DNA from: Gemmatimonadota bacterium | GTDB taxonomy: Bacteria; Gemmatimonadota; Gemmatimonadetes; Longimicrobiales; Gaopeijiaceae | NCBI GenBank assembly: GCA_013002885.1 | Contig: JABDLS010000088.1 | Location: forward strand, 1 to 50,118 | Length of the DNA stretch: 50,118 bases | Reading direction: 5' to 3' | Shown: piece by piece, positions 42,633 through 50,118 of the stretch | Numbering within the stretch: the first letter of the stretch is position 1 | Layout of the letters: each line of letters opens with the position of its first letter | Translations under genes and position numbers: made by a program | The notes under the pieces: model-generated | What the model was told of the DNA's origin: nothing | Seen by the model: the letters and a program-made list of their open reading frames with translations, nothing else | Databases searched by the model: none

Positions 42633-42679
42633 CGTATCGCCTCCTGGGCGTTCTCTCATTGTTGTCGTGCTCATGGTTC

Positions 42680-43369
42680 TCATGCTCCCGCCATGGAAAG
42701 GGGGATCTGGGCCTGGATGCGGGGAAGCACCTCTCCCTCGTCCAGTGTTCGTAAGGTGAGTTCGACCTCGGTCCGGGCCTGGGCGTCATCGGAGTCGGTC
42801 TGGGCGAGACCTACCACCTGGACCAGCACCAGCTCCAGGTCGAGAAGGAGGTCCTGCAACCCGGGCTCGACCCCTTGTGGGCGGTCGATCAGAAGCCTCG
42901 TCTGCGCGAGGAGATCCTCCGCCCACACGGCGACGGCCGGATCCACCCGCCCGTCGCGCGCGTCGGCCCGTACCATGGTAAGGAGCGCCTCGGTTCGACC
43001 CAGATGGGCCCGGGCGGCCAGACCGTTGCCACTCGCCGCGGGTGCCGCCTCTGAGCCGCCCGCCGTGACGTCATTGTCGGCCACGGTTGTGGGCGACACA
43101 CTCATCCGACCGATGCCGACGCCCAACACCAGGAGGGCGGCGGCTGCCGCAGCCCAGCCCAACACCGGACGAAGGACCCGCATCCGTGGCGACGCAGCGC
43201 CAATCGACGGTCCTCTCACCGAATCCAGTGCGACGACCCCACGGTCGTCCTCCGCCGACCCGATGCGACCTTCGATGGCCTTCCACATCTCGTCGCGAGG
43301 GGTCTCCAGAGGCGGGTTGTACTCCACGCCCACACGCTCCCAGAGCTTTCGTTCGTCTCGATCGTTCAT
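42680..43369 (-). CDS. Probable anti-sigma factor (single-pass membrane protein)
   Basis: A 229-residue protein. It has a soluble N-terminus (ERKLWERVGVEYNPPLETP), one membrane helix near residues 70-90 (LGWAAAAAALLVLGVGIG) and a helical outer domain with no recognised motif. Its ATG overlaps the stop of the ECF sigma gene (ATGA), the usual place for a cognate anti-sigma factor. I see no HxxxCxxC zinc motif. The anti-sigma role is inferred from topology and position. Confidence 0.75.
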   Translation of the reverse strand: MNDRDERKLWERVGVEYNPPLETPRDEMWKAIEGRIGSAEDDRGVVALDSVRGPSIGAASPRMRVLRPVLGWAAAAAALLVLGVGIGRMSVSPTTVADNDVTAGGSEAAPAASGNGLAARAHLGRTEALLTMVRADARDGRVDPAVAVWAEDLLAQTRLLIDRPQGVEPGLQDLLLDLELVLVQVVGLAQTDSDDAQARTEVELTLRTLDEGEVLPRIQAQIPLSMAGA

Positions 43370-43908
43370 CCTGCGTACTCCTGCATGGCCGGCCCCAGGG
43401 CATCCCTGAGCTTGGCCCGCGCTCGCGAGAGACGCGCCTTGGACGTCCCTTCGGCGACGCCCAGGGACGCCGCGATCTCTCCGTGGTTGTAGCCTTCCAC
43501 ATCGTGCATCAGGAACACCGTCCGGTAGATGTCGGGCAGTGCATCCACGGCCCTGGCGATCCGCTCGCGGAGCCCGGGCTCGGATACGACCTGCTTTGTG
43601 GCAACGGGAGCGGCGTCCTCCAGCGATCGCTCCCTCTTGCGGTGGCGATCGACCTTCCGGAGCCCGTTGAGGGCCACCGAAACCGCGATGGAGTGAAGCC
43701 ATGTGGAGAACGCCGCGTCTCCGCGGAACTGCTCGAGGCGTTGATACGCACGGACGAAGGCCTCCTGCGTGAAGTCCATCGCCAGATCCTGGTCGCCCGC
43801 CATTCGGTACATGAGCCTGTAGATCCGATCCACGTTGTCGTCATAGAGGAGGCGGAAGGCGCTCTGGTCGCCCTTCCCCGCTCGCTCAATCAATTCGAGT
43901 TCGCTCAC
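43366..43908 (-). CDS. ECF-type RNA polymerase sigma factor (RpoE-like)
   Basis: A 180-residue sigma-70 family protein with region 2 (RLLYDDNVDRIYRLMYRMAG, DLAMDFTQEAFVRAYQRL, FSTWLHSIAVSVALN) and region 4 (LPDIYRTVFLMHDVEGYNHGEIAASLGV and AEGTSKARLSRARAKLRDAL). The GTG at 43908 gives the standard length, though the Shine-Dalgarno is weak. It is the first gene of an operon with the probable anti-sigma factor and two HEAT-repeat proteins. Its regulon is unknown; its own operon is a likely target. Confidence 0.94.
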   Translation of the reverse strand: MSELELIERAGKGDQSAFRLLYDDNVDRIYRLMYRMAGDQDLAMDFTQEAFVRAYQRLEQFRGDAAFSTWLHSIAVSVALNGLRKVDRHRKRERSLEDAAPVATKQVVSEPGLRERIARAVDALPDIYRTVFLMHDVEGYNHGEIAASLGVAEGTSKARLSRARAKLRDALGPAMQEYAG

Positions 43909-43999
43909 AAGAAGAGCTCGCTGATCGCCGTGACTCCCTCTTCCGTCCTTTCGGACACAGGGTCTGGACGAACGGTTGCGTCGAATTCGTCGCAGGGGA

Positions 44000-45337
44000 T
44001 CACGCCACGGGGTCGATGGGGAGCTCCATGCGCGCCCGGGCACCGCCCTCAGCCCGGTTCTCCAGCTCCAGGGAACCACCGTGGCCTTCGGCGATCTGAC
44101 GGGACAGAACCAGCCCGATTCCGGACCCACCCTGCTTCGTGGTATAGAACGGAACGAAGAGGTTGCCGGTGTCGGACACGCCGGGCCCCTGGTCCTCCAC
44201 CAGGACGTGGACCGACCGCCCACGCTTTCTCCACCGGATGGAGACTTCGGTCCCCTCGGCCTCGAGGGTGGCGTCGACGGCGTTGCGGACGAGGTTGATG
44301 AGGGCCTGCTCGAGCTGGTCGGCGTCGGCCTGGATGGTGATGTCGTCTCCACCAGCGACGCGAACCGGGAGCCGTGTCTCCAGATGGGCTACCCGCGTGA
44401 CCAGCGGGCCCACCTTCACCGGTCCGAGCTCGGGTTGGGGAAGTCGGGCGAGTGTGGCATACGACGCCATGAACCGGCCGAGGGCTTCCGCTCGGCTCGA
44501 GATGACGGCCAGGCCTCGCTCCACGTCCTCGCCCACTTCCTCGGGGAGCTGGCTTCGGCCCAGAAGGCTCTCGAGGCTGCCCGAGATGGACTTGATGGGG
44601 GCCAGCGAATTGTTGATCTCGTGGGAGAGCACGCGGATGATCCGCTTCCACGCCTGTCGCTCCTCCTCGCGGAGGGCGCGACTCAGGTTGGACAGGGCCA
44701 GGAGCTGGAGAGGATAGCCTTCCTGGCGTACGACGCTCCGTCGGAGCTCCCAGCGCCCCGTGCCGCCAGGAAAGGACACCTCCAACGTCCGAGGTGCGAC
44801 GCCGTCCAGGGCGTCGTCGAGGCGGAGTTCGCCGGCCGACTTACCGATGAGCCGCTCCGCCCGCTGGCCCATGAGGCGCTCCGCCGCCCGATTGACGATG
44901 CGAAGGGTCCGCTCGGGGTCGAAGGCGAAGACGGCGACGTCGATCTCCTCCAGGACCTTTCGCAGCGTCTCGGTGGCTTCGACGGCACCGAGGCGCTGGT
45001 TGCGGAGCACCTCCTCGAGTTGGTTGACCTCGAGATATGCGAGGGAGAGGGCGTCCGAGCCGTCGGTGACCCGAGCCCGGATGGAAAAGTCGCCCTCTCG
45101 CAGGGCGGCGAGCATGTTCGCGAGGGTGCCCAGCGGTCGAATGATCTGCTCGCGCAGAGCCATCGTGACCCCACCCCAAAGACCGAGTAGAAGCAGCGAC
45201 ACGGTCCACTGTACACGAGCGGTGTACGGACCCAACCAGAGAAACCCCAGCGACAGTGCGACGCCAGGTAGGCCAGCCATGAGCGTCAGGATCACGACCC
45301 TCTGATCGTGACTGAGGCGGCGCCACCACCCTAACAT
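44000..45337 (-). CDS. Membrane sensor histidine kinase (NtrY-like)
   Basis: A 445-residue protein. Two N-terminal helices (VVILTLMAGLPGVALSLGF and VQWTVSLLLLGLWGG) lead to a HAMP segment (RPLGTLANMLAALREGD). A PAS-like domain follows, then the HisKA H-box VLSHEINNSLAPIKS near residue 240, and the ATPase N, G1 and G2 boxes (NLVRNAVDA, DQGPGV, GSGIGLVLSRQIAEGHGG). The SHEINN-type H-box resembles NtrY kinases. Very little sequence lies outside the membrane, so it probably senses a membrane or cytoplasmic signal. It overlaps the regulator gene by 1 bp. Confidence 0.93.
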   Translation of the reverse strand: MLGWWRRLSHDQRVVILTLMAGLPGVALSLGFLWLGPYTARVQWTVSLLLLGLWGGVTMALREQIIRPLGTLANMLAALREGDFSIRARVTDGSDALSLAYLEVNQLEEVLRNQRLGAVEATETLRKVLEEIDVAVFAFDPERTLRIVNRAAERLMGQRAERLIGKSAGELRLDDALDGVAPRTLEVSFPGGTGRWELRRSVVRQEGYPLQLLALSNLSRALREEERQAWKRIIRVLSHEINNSLAPIKSISGSLESLLGRSQLPEEVGEDVERGLAVISSRAEALGRFMASYATLARLPQPELGPVKVGPLVTRVAHLETRLPVRVAGGDDITIQADADQLEQALINLVRNAVDATLEAEGTEVSIRWRKRGRSVHVLVEDQGPGVSDTGNLFVPFYTTKQGGSGIGLVLSRQIAEGHGGSLELENRAEGGARARMELPIDPVA

Positions 45338-46722
45338 CAGTCGTCCTCGGAGCCGTCGTCGCTCCCCTGGTCCATCTCATGTCGTTGGAGCCGCCGGTAC
45401 ATGGCGCTCCGGCTGAGGCCCAGAGCTTCCGCTGCCTTGCTGACGTTGCCCTGATGACGATCGAGGGCCTTTTCGATCATGAGCCGCTCGGCCTCGTCCA
45501 GCGTGAGCTCCTCGATGGCGGCCGATCCGTCATCGCGGCGTCGGAGCCCGAGGTCGGATGCCTCGATACGGGAGCCTCGGGCCATGAGAACCGAACGCTC
45601 GACCGAGTGTTGGAGCTCACGGACGTTCCCCGGCCAGGTGTGGGCTCGGAGGGCAGCCATGGCCGGCGGTGAGAAGCCGTCCAGGTCGCGATCGTAGCGA
45701 GCCGCCTGCTTCCCGAGAAAGTGCTTCGCCAGCAAGGGGATGTCCTCCGGGCGATCCCGGAGCGGCGGGATGCGAATCTCCACCGTGTTGAGCCGGTAGA
45801 GAAGATCTTCCCGGAAGTCGCCGGCGGCGACGGCCTCCATGAGGTTGGCGTTCGTCGCCGAAATGACGCGGACGTTCACCTTCCGCACCTTCGAAGACCC
45901 CACACGCTGGATCTCCTGGGTCTCGAGGACCCGCAGTAGCTTCGCCTGTTGCTGCCGGGGGACGTTGGCGATCTCATCGAGAAAGAGGGTCCCTTCGTCT
46001 GCGAGCTCGAAGCAACCAATGCGATCGGTCTTGGCGTCGGTGAACGCTCCTTTCACATGACCGAAGAGCTCGCTTTCGAAGACGCCCTCGCTGAACCCGC
46101 CGGCATTCACGGCCACCAACGCCTGGGACGCCCGAGGCGAAACGGCATGCAGCCATCGCGCCACGACCTCCTTGCCCGTGCCATGCTCCCCCACGACGAG
46201 CACGTTGGCGTCGGATGGACCCACCCGGTCGATGAGCTCGAGGACCGGCTCCATGGCCGGCGACTCGGCAATGAGGTCCGGGGCGCCCTCTCCCTTCAAG
46301 CGACGGTTCTCGCCCTCCAGCAGTTCGCTGCGCCGCAGGGCGCGCCCCAACTCGACCTGCGTGCGAATCGTGGCCAGGAGGCGATCATTGTCCCATGGCT
46401 TCTCGACGTAGTCGCGGGCACCCCGACGCATGGCTTCGACCGCCCCCTCGACACTCCCCCAAGCCGTCATCACAACGATGGGCAGAGTGTTGTCCAGCTC
46501 GCGCAAGGCGCTCAAGAGATCGAGCCCTTCGCGCCCCGACGTCGTATCCCTCGTATAGTTGAGATCGATGAGCGCCAGGTCGAAATCCTGTCGCTCCACC
46601 GACTCGGTCACCTCGCTCGGCGAGCTGGCGGTGACGGTCTCGAAGCCCTCGGCCTTCAGGAGAATCCGGATCGCTTCGAGGACATCGGGCTGGTCGTCGG
46701 CGACGAGTACGCGGGAGGCCAC
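45337..46722 (-). CDS. NtrC-family response regulator with GAFTDA variant
   Basis: A 461-residue regulator. It has a receiver (VLVADDQPDVLEAI, phosphoacceptor in FDLALIDLNYTRDT, VVMTAWGSV, YVEKPWD), and a central AAA+ domain with Walker A VVGEHGTGKEVVARW and Walker B GTLFLDEIANVP. A C-terminal Fis-type helix-turn-helix follows (NVSKAAEALGLSRSAMYRRL). The sigma-54 contact loop reads GAFTDA instead of GAFTGA, so use of sigma-54 is doubtful. The start is GTG at 46722, 19 bp after the ABC ATPase gene. With the kinase it probably controls the exporter encoded upstream. Confidence 0.93.
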   Translation of the reverse strand: MASRVLVADDQPDVLEAIRILLKAEGFETVTASSPSEVTESVERQDFDLALIDLNYTRDTTSGREGLDLLSALRELDNTLPIVVMTAWGSVEGAVEAMRRGARDYVEKPWDNDRLLATIRTQVELGRALRRSELLEGENRRLKGEGAPDLIAESPAMEPVLELIDRVGPSDANVLVVGEHGTGKEVVARWLHAVSPRASQALVAVNAGGFSEGVFESELFGHVKGAFTDAKTDRIGCFELADEGTLFLDEIANVPRQQQAKLLRVLETQEIQRVGSSKVRKVNVRVISATNANLMEAVAAGDFREDLLYRLNTVEIRIPPLRDRPEDIPLLAKHFLGKQAARYDRDLDGFSPPAMAALRAHTWPGNVRELQHSVERSVLMARGSRIEASDLGLRRRDDGSAAIEELTLDEAERLMIEKALDRHQGNVSKAAEALGLSRSAMYRRLQRHEMDQGSDDGSEDD

Positions 46723-46741
46723 GATCAGGTCGGGGCCTGCC

Positions 46742-47407
46742 TCACTCGTCGACGATCCAGCCGTCCTTCAGCTGGATGATCCGGTTGCCGTAGGCAGCGT
46801 AGTCCTCGTTGTGGGTCACCTGGACGATGGTGGTGCCCTCGCGATTCAATTGCTCGAGGAGGTCCATGATCATCCGACCCTGGCTGGAGTGGAGGCTTCC
46901 GGTAGGCTCGTCGGCGAGGATGATGGCGGGCTCGGCGATGATGGCTCGCGCCACGGCGACGAGCTGCTGCTGTCCGCCGGAGAGCTGGCTCGGATACAGG
47001 TCCTTCTTTCCCACGATCTGGAAGCGGTCCAGCGTGTCGGCGACGATGGCCTGGCGCTCCTTCCGCTTCACGTTTCGGTACGAGAGAGGAATCTCGAGGT
47101 TCTCGTAGACGTTCAGGTCGTCGAGCAGGTGGTACTGCTGGAAGACGAAGCAGATGTATCGCTTGTTCAGTTCAATTCGAGCCCGAGGCTTCATGGCGTG
47201 CACGGGCTCGCCCATGAGGTAGTATTCGCCCCGCCAGTCGGCATCGAGCATCCCCAGAATCGAGAGCAGAGTCGATTTGCCGGCGCCCGACGGGCCCATG
47301 ATGGTCACGAACTCGCCCTTCTCCACCTCGGCCGAGATGCGGCGAAGTACGAAGGTTTCTCCCGCACCGGACTTATAGGACTTTTCGATGTTCCGAAGCT
47401 TGATCAT
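46742..47407 (-). CDS. ABC exporter ATP-binding protein (LolD/MacB type)
   Basis: A 221-residue ATPase: Walker [17 protein letters not shown]-loop [19 protein letters not shown], signature [15 protein letters not shown], Walker [12 protein letters not shown] and the H-loop [11 protein letters not shown]. This is the LolD/MacB/FtsE subgroup, which partners with FtsX-type permeases such as the gene just upstream. The start [11 protein letters not shown] at 47407 is preferred; an ATG four codons earlier is possible. TAGCTTTACG at 47464-47455 resembles the -10 region of other promoters here but lacks a -35. Confidence 0.92.
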   Translation of the reverse strand: MIKLRNIEKSYKSGAGETFVLRRISAEVEKGEFVTIMGPSGAGKSTLLSILGMLDADWRGEYYLMGEPVHAMKPRARIELNKRYICFVFQQYHLLDDLNVYENLEIPLSYRNVKRKERQAIVADTLDRFQIVGKKDLYPSQLSGGQQQLVAVARAIIAEPAIILADEPTGSLHSSQGRMIMDLLEQLNREGTTIVQVTHNEDYAAYGNRIIQLKDGWIVDE

Positions 47408-47498
47408 CCACCCATCCATTGACTGGGACGGCCCTCGCCGCCCGTTCCCCGACGCGTAAAGCTAGTGTGGTGTTCCAGAAGCCGGGAGGCGACGACCC

Positions 47499-49940
47499 TC
47501 ACTCGGCGCGTAGCGCCGACACGACGTCGACAGCTACGGACTGTCGAGCCGGCCAAGCGCTCGCGGCCAAGACGATACCGGCCAGGACCGTAAGCGCTCC
47601 AGCGTAGACCAGCGGCGTTCTCGACCCTACGCCCGAGAAGGCGGCGTCGATCCCCTTCGCGAAAAAAGCGGCACCGACGCCTCCCCCCAGGATGCCTACC
47701 AGCGCCACCGTCGCCCCACGCGCCAGGACCGAGCCACGGACCTCCCGCTCCGTGGCACCCACCGCCCGACGCAAGCCCCACTCCCGGACGCGGGTCGCAA
47801 CGGCGTGAGACAGGACACCGAAGAGGCCGACCAGCGAGATCGCCACGGCGAGACCGGCGAACGACGCGGCCAGCAGGGCGCCGAAGCGTTCGCCTCCGTA
47901 CGCGGCCTGGACGCGGTCGCGCAGGGGAACGACGTCTGAGCTCTGCCAAGCGGCGTCGATCTCACCCAGGACCTCCCGAATGCCCCCGGCGACATCGACG
48001 GGCTCACCGTCGACCCTGGCCACGAAATGAAGCCGGGGGGGCAAGGCCTGACGAACGGGGACGTAGACCACAGCCTCCGACGGCCTGAGCTCGGAATCGG
48101 CCCACTCGTCTCGGACGACGCCGACCACAGTCCTCCAGGCGCGCGCCTCCCCCCCGAGATAGACCTCTTCCCCCAACGGGACGTCGATACCCAAGGCGAT
48201 CTCCGAGCCCAACGGTGAACGCGGTGGGTCGGCGAAAAGCCTGCGAGCCGCCGTCGCCGAGACGATGGCAACCGGGGCCGACGTCTCGTCGTCCTCCGCC
48301 CGAAACCACCGACCATCCGACAGCCTCTGTCTCATCGTGTAGAAGTATGACGGTGAGACCGCGCGGATGAGGACGGTTTCCGAGAGAGTCTGGTGACTGT
48401 CGCTGTCGTTCCGGATCAGAACCTCTGCCGGGGCCGTGGTCTCTTCGAAAGGGAGCGACGCCGCCGCGCCCACCGAGAATACTCCCGGGACGCCTTCGAG
48501 GCGCTCGGTGACCACCGCCACCTTCTCGATCTGATCCCTCGCGGTGCCGAACGCGGACGGCGACCCCAGCTCCACCTGCGCAGACAGGACACCGCCGGGG
48601 TCGAATCCGAGGGCCTCACCCGTTGCCTCCTGGAGGCTCCGCACCAGGCCGCCGGCTCCGACGACGAGGACCGTAGCCAGTGCAACCTGAAGGGCGCCAA
48701 CCCCTCCCCGGACGATTCCCGCGGCCCGGGTCGCTCCCACTCGGGTCGTCGCGGGGGAGCGGCCCAAGGGGTCGTGCGTCCCCGCCCCTACGGCCGCGGG
48801 CCCCATCCCGAAGAAGAGACCCGCACCCACCGTGAGGAGCGCCACCCATGCCATCACGCCGAGGTCGAGCCCGAAAGTGATGCTGCCCAGGAGTGCCGGC
48901 GGCACCGACCGTTCGATGGCCTCCAGGACCCAAACGGCCACACCCACTCCCAGAAGCGCCCCGGTCAAAGCGAGGCCGACGCTCTCCGCCAGAAGCTGCG
49001 CGACGAGATCTCCTCGGGACGCCCCTACCGACCGACGGACGCCCATCTCTCTACTCCGATCGACGCCTCTGGCGAGAAGAAGCAGAGCTACGTTGGAGCA
49101 GGCGAGGAGGAGTACCACGGCGCCGGTGGACAGAAGCAACCGCGTGGTCCGTGCTGACATCCGGATACTCGGGTCGCGGAGCGGTCCCAGAACCGGGGCC
49201 ACACCGCGATTGGTCTCCGGATAGGACTCGGCCAGACGTTGCCCCAGAGCAAGGGCGCGATCACGAGCCACCTCCAGGCGCGTCCCCGAGGCCAGGCGTC
49301 CGACGCCCGACACGGTCGTACAGCCACTGCGACACCGCCGGGGCTCGAGGCGGGCGGGCGTCCACACTTCGGCGCCGGGTCGGAACGGTGTGCGTAGCCC
49401 CGGTGGCATGACCCCGACCACGACGTGTGGTGTGCCGTCGAGGACCACGGATCGTCCGATGGTCTTCGGATCGCCGCCGAAGTGCTCACTCCAGAACGCG
49501 TGAGACAGAAGCACTGCAGGCGTTGCCCCTGCGCGATCCTCTTCGGGGAGGAAGGTGCGCCCCAGGAAGGGCTGGACCCGGAGCACGCCTGAAAACATAC
49601 CCGCAGTGATCTCGGCGCCTTTCAGGACCTCCTGCGAAGAGAGCCCAACGTAGGAGACCGTCGTGGCCCGCCAACCGGCGAGCGCGGCGAACAGGCCCGG
49701 CTCCGCCCTGAGGTCGCCCAGGTCGGCACCCGTGAGCTCCCCACGGATCGGGTCCGCCGGCTCAACCGGTTCCAGCCATACCTCCATCAACGACGCAGCA
49801 TCGTCGAACGGGAGCGGCCGGAGCCGCGTCGCGTCGACGACGCTGAGAATCGCCGCGTTCGCACCAATCCCCAGCGCCACCGCGAGCAATGCCGCGGTAG
49901 TCAGCGCCGGGGATCGTGCGAAACGACGGAGGGCTTTGAT
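47499..49940 (-). CDS. Duplicated FtsX/MacB-type ABC permease (ADOP family), AUC start likely
   Basis: An 813-residue membrane protein with the ADOP layout. The N-terminus (KALRRFARSPALTTAALLAV then ALGIGANAAILSVVDATRLRPLP) leads to a periplasmic MacB_PCD domain. An FtsX-type set of helices follows (LLLACSNVALLLLARGVDRSREMGVRRSVG), then a second periplasmic domain, and a second FtsX set ending in the GLRRAVGATEREVRGSVLARG coupling motif. An in-frame stop lies 9 codons upstream of the family N-terminus and no ATG or GTG is available. ATC at 49940-49938 lies 7 nt after GAGG and gives MKALRRFARSP, the expected beginning. A TTG at 49889 would cut into the first helix. It probably exports peptides or lipophilic compounds. 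Confidence 0.88.
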   Translation of the reverse strand: MKALRRFARSPALTTAALLAVALGIGANAAILSVVDATRLRPLPFDDAASLMEVWLEPVEPADPIRGELTGADLGDLRAEPGLFAALAGWRATTVSYVGLSSQEVLKGAEITAGMFSGVLRVQPFLGRTFLPEEDRAGATPAVLLSHAFWSEHFGGDPKTIGRSVVLDGTPHVVVGVMPPGLRTPFRPGAEVWTPARLEPRRCRSGCTTVSGVGRLASGTRLEVARDRALALGQRLAESYPETNRGVAPVLGPLRDPSIRMSARTTRLLLSTGAVVLLLACSNVALLLLARGVDRSREMGVRRSVGASRGDLVAQLLAESVGLALTGALLGVGVAVWVLEAIERSVPPALLGSITFGLDLGVMAWVALLTVGAGLFFGMGPAAVGAGTHDPLGRSPATTRVGATRAAGIVRGGVGALQVALATVLVVGAGGLVRSLQEATGEALGFDPGGVLSAQVELGSPSAFGTARDQIEKVAVVTERLEGVPGVFSVGAAASLPFEETTAPAEVLIRNDSDSHQTLSETVLIRAVSPSYFYTMRQRLSDGRWFRAEDDETSAPVAIVSATAARRLFADPPRSPLGSEIALGIDVPLGEEVYLGGEARAWRTVVGVVRDEWADSELRPSEAVVYVPVRQALPPRLHFVARVDGEPVDVAGGIREVLGEIDAAWQSSDVVPLRDRVQAAYGGERFGALLAASFAGLAVAISLVGLFGVLSHAVATRVREWGLRRAVGATEREVRGSVLARGATVALVGILGGGVGAAFFAKGIDAAFSGVGSRTPLVYAGALTVLAGIVLAASAWPARQSVAVDVVSALRAE

Positions 49941-49981
49941 CGTTCCCCCTCGGCGCGGGCCTTACTGGGCCCGGCCTGGCC

Positions 49982-50118
49982 TCAGGTGGCTACGTCGAAG
50001 CCGGCCTCGTTGAGCTCGGCAGCCTTGCGGGCGTCGTCCTCGCTGACGACCTGGCCGTCGAAGAGGTGCACGCTCCGGTCGGCCATGTGCGCATAGCGCG
50101 GATCGTGCGTCACCATGC
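49982..50118 (-). CDS. ABC transporter ATP-binding protein (C-terminal end only)
   Basis: The last 45 residues of a LolD/MacB-type ATPase: the H-loop VTHDPRYAHMADRSVHLFDG and a short tail ending FDVAT. The rest lies beyond the window. It is 41 bp upstream of the permease gene and in the same direction, so the permease is flanked by two ATPase genes. Confidence 0.85.
   Translation of the reverse strand, partial: MVTHDPRYAHMADRSVHLFDGQVVSEDDARKAAELNEAGFDVAT

Overview
The window is about 64% GC and gene-dense, and the genes sit mostly on the minus strand. It looks like chromosomal DNA of a Gemmatimonadota bacterium or a close relative in the FCB group. That placement is an inference from the gene mix: very large secreted BNR/sortilin-like repeat proteins, duplicated-permease (ADOP/MacB-like) ABC exporters, serine hydrolase and penicillin-acylase family lipoproteins, an ECF sigma/HEAT-repeat operon, BshA (bacillithiol synthesis) and CIRCE-controlled groESL. 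No phage, insertion sequence, CRISPR array, tRNA or rRNA was seen.

Region 1 (1-9479, minus strand) is the conserved translation cluster thrS-infC-rpmI-rplT-pheS-pheT, followed by a small coiled-coil gene, zapA and rny (RNase Y, cut by the window edge). The regulation is the most striking part. Upstream of thrS lies a 25-residue leader peptide with nine threonine codons, then a hairpin, a possible antiterminator and a strong intrinsic terminator. This is a classical ribosome-mediated attenuator that would read Thr-tRNA supply. infC has a second leader with its own terminator and appears to start at AUC.

Region 2 (9476-21470) is an accessory block of envelope and secreted proteins: a YcxB-like membrane protein, a serine hydrolase, a small membrane protein, a 1040-residue BNR-repeat protein, a ferredoxin-CDGSH fusion, a PQQ-type sugar dehydrogenase lipoprotein, a DinB-family protein, a penicillin acylase, a DUF4386-like membrane protein and a di-heme cytochrome c lipoprotein.

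Region 3 (21530-23628) is groES-groL under a perfect CIRCE operator. groL carries an in-frame TAG at codon 389, where a conserved lysine is expected.

Region 4 (23785-35772) is a long, tightly packed housekeeping run: secD-secF-tatD-mutL-miaA-bshA-uppP-birA-coaX, then a polyprenyl-synthetase-like gene and a conserved unknown gene. A recognisable promoter precedes secD.

Region 5 (35877-40267) holds an OprO/OprP-type porin preceded by two sets of 11-bp direct repeats (Pho-box-like), a GspE/PilB ATPase fused to a receiver domain, and a diguanylate cyclase translationally coupled upstream of it.

Region 6 (40240-43908) is an operon of ECF sigma factor, probable anti-sigma factor and two exported HEAT-repeat proteins, closed by a terminator. 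Region 7 (44000-50118) is an ABC exporter (ATPase, duplicated permease, second ATPase) in line with an NtrC-family regulator and its histidine kinase; the permease also appears to start at AUC.
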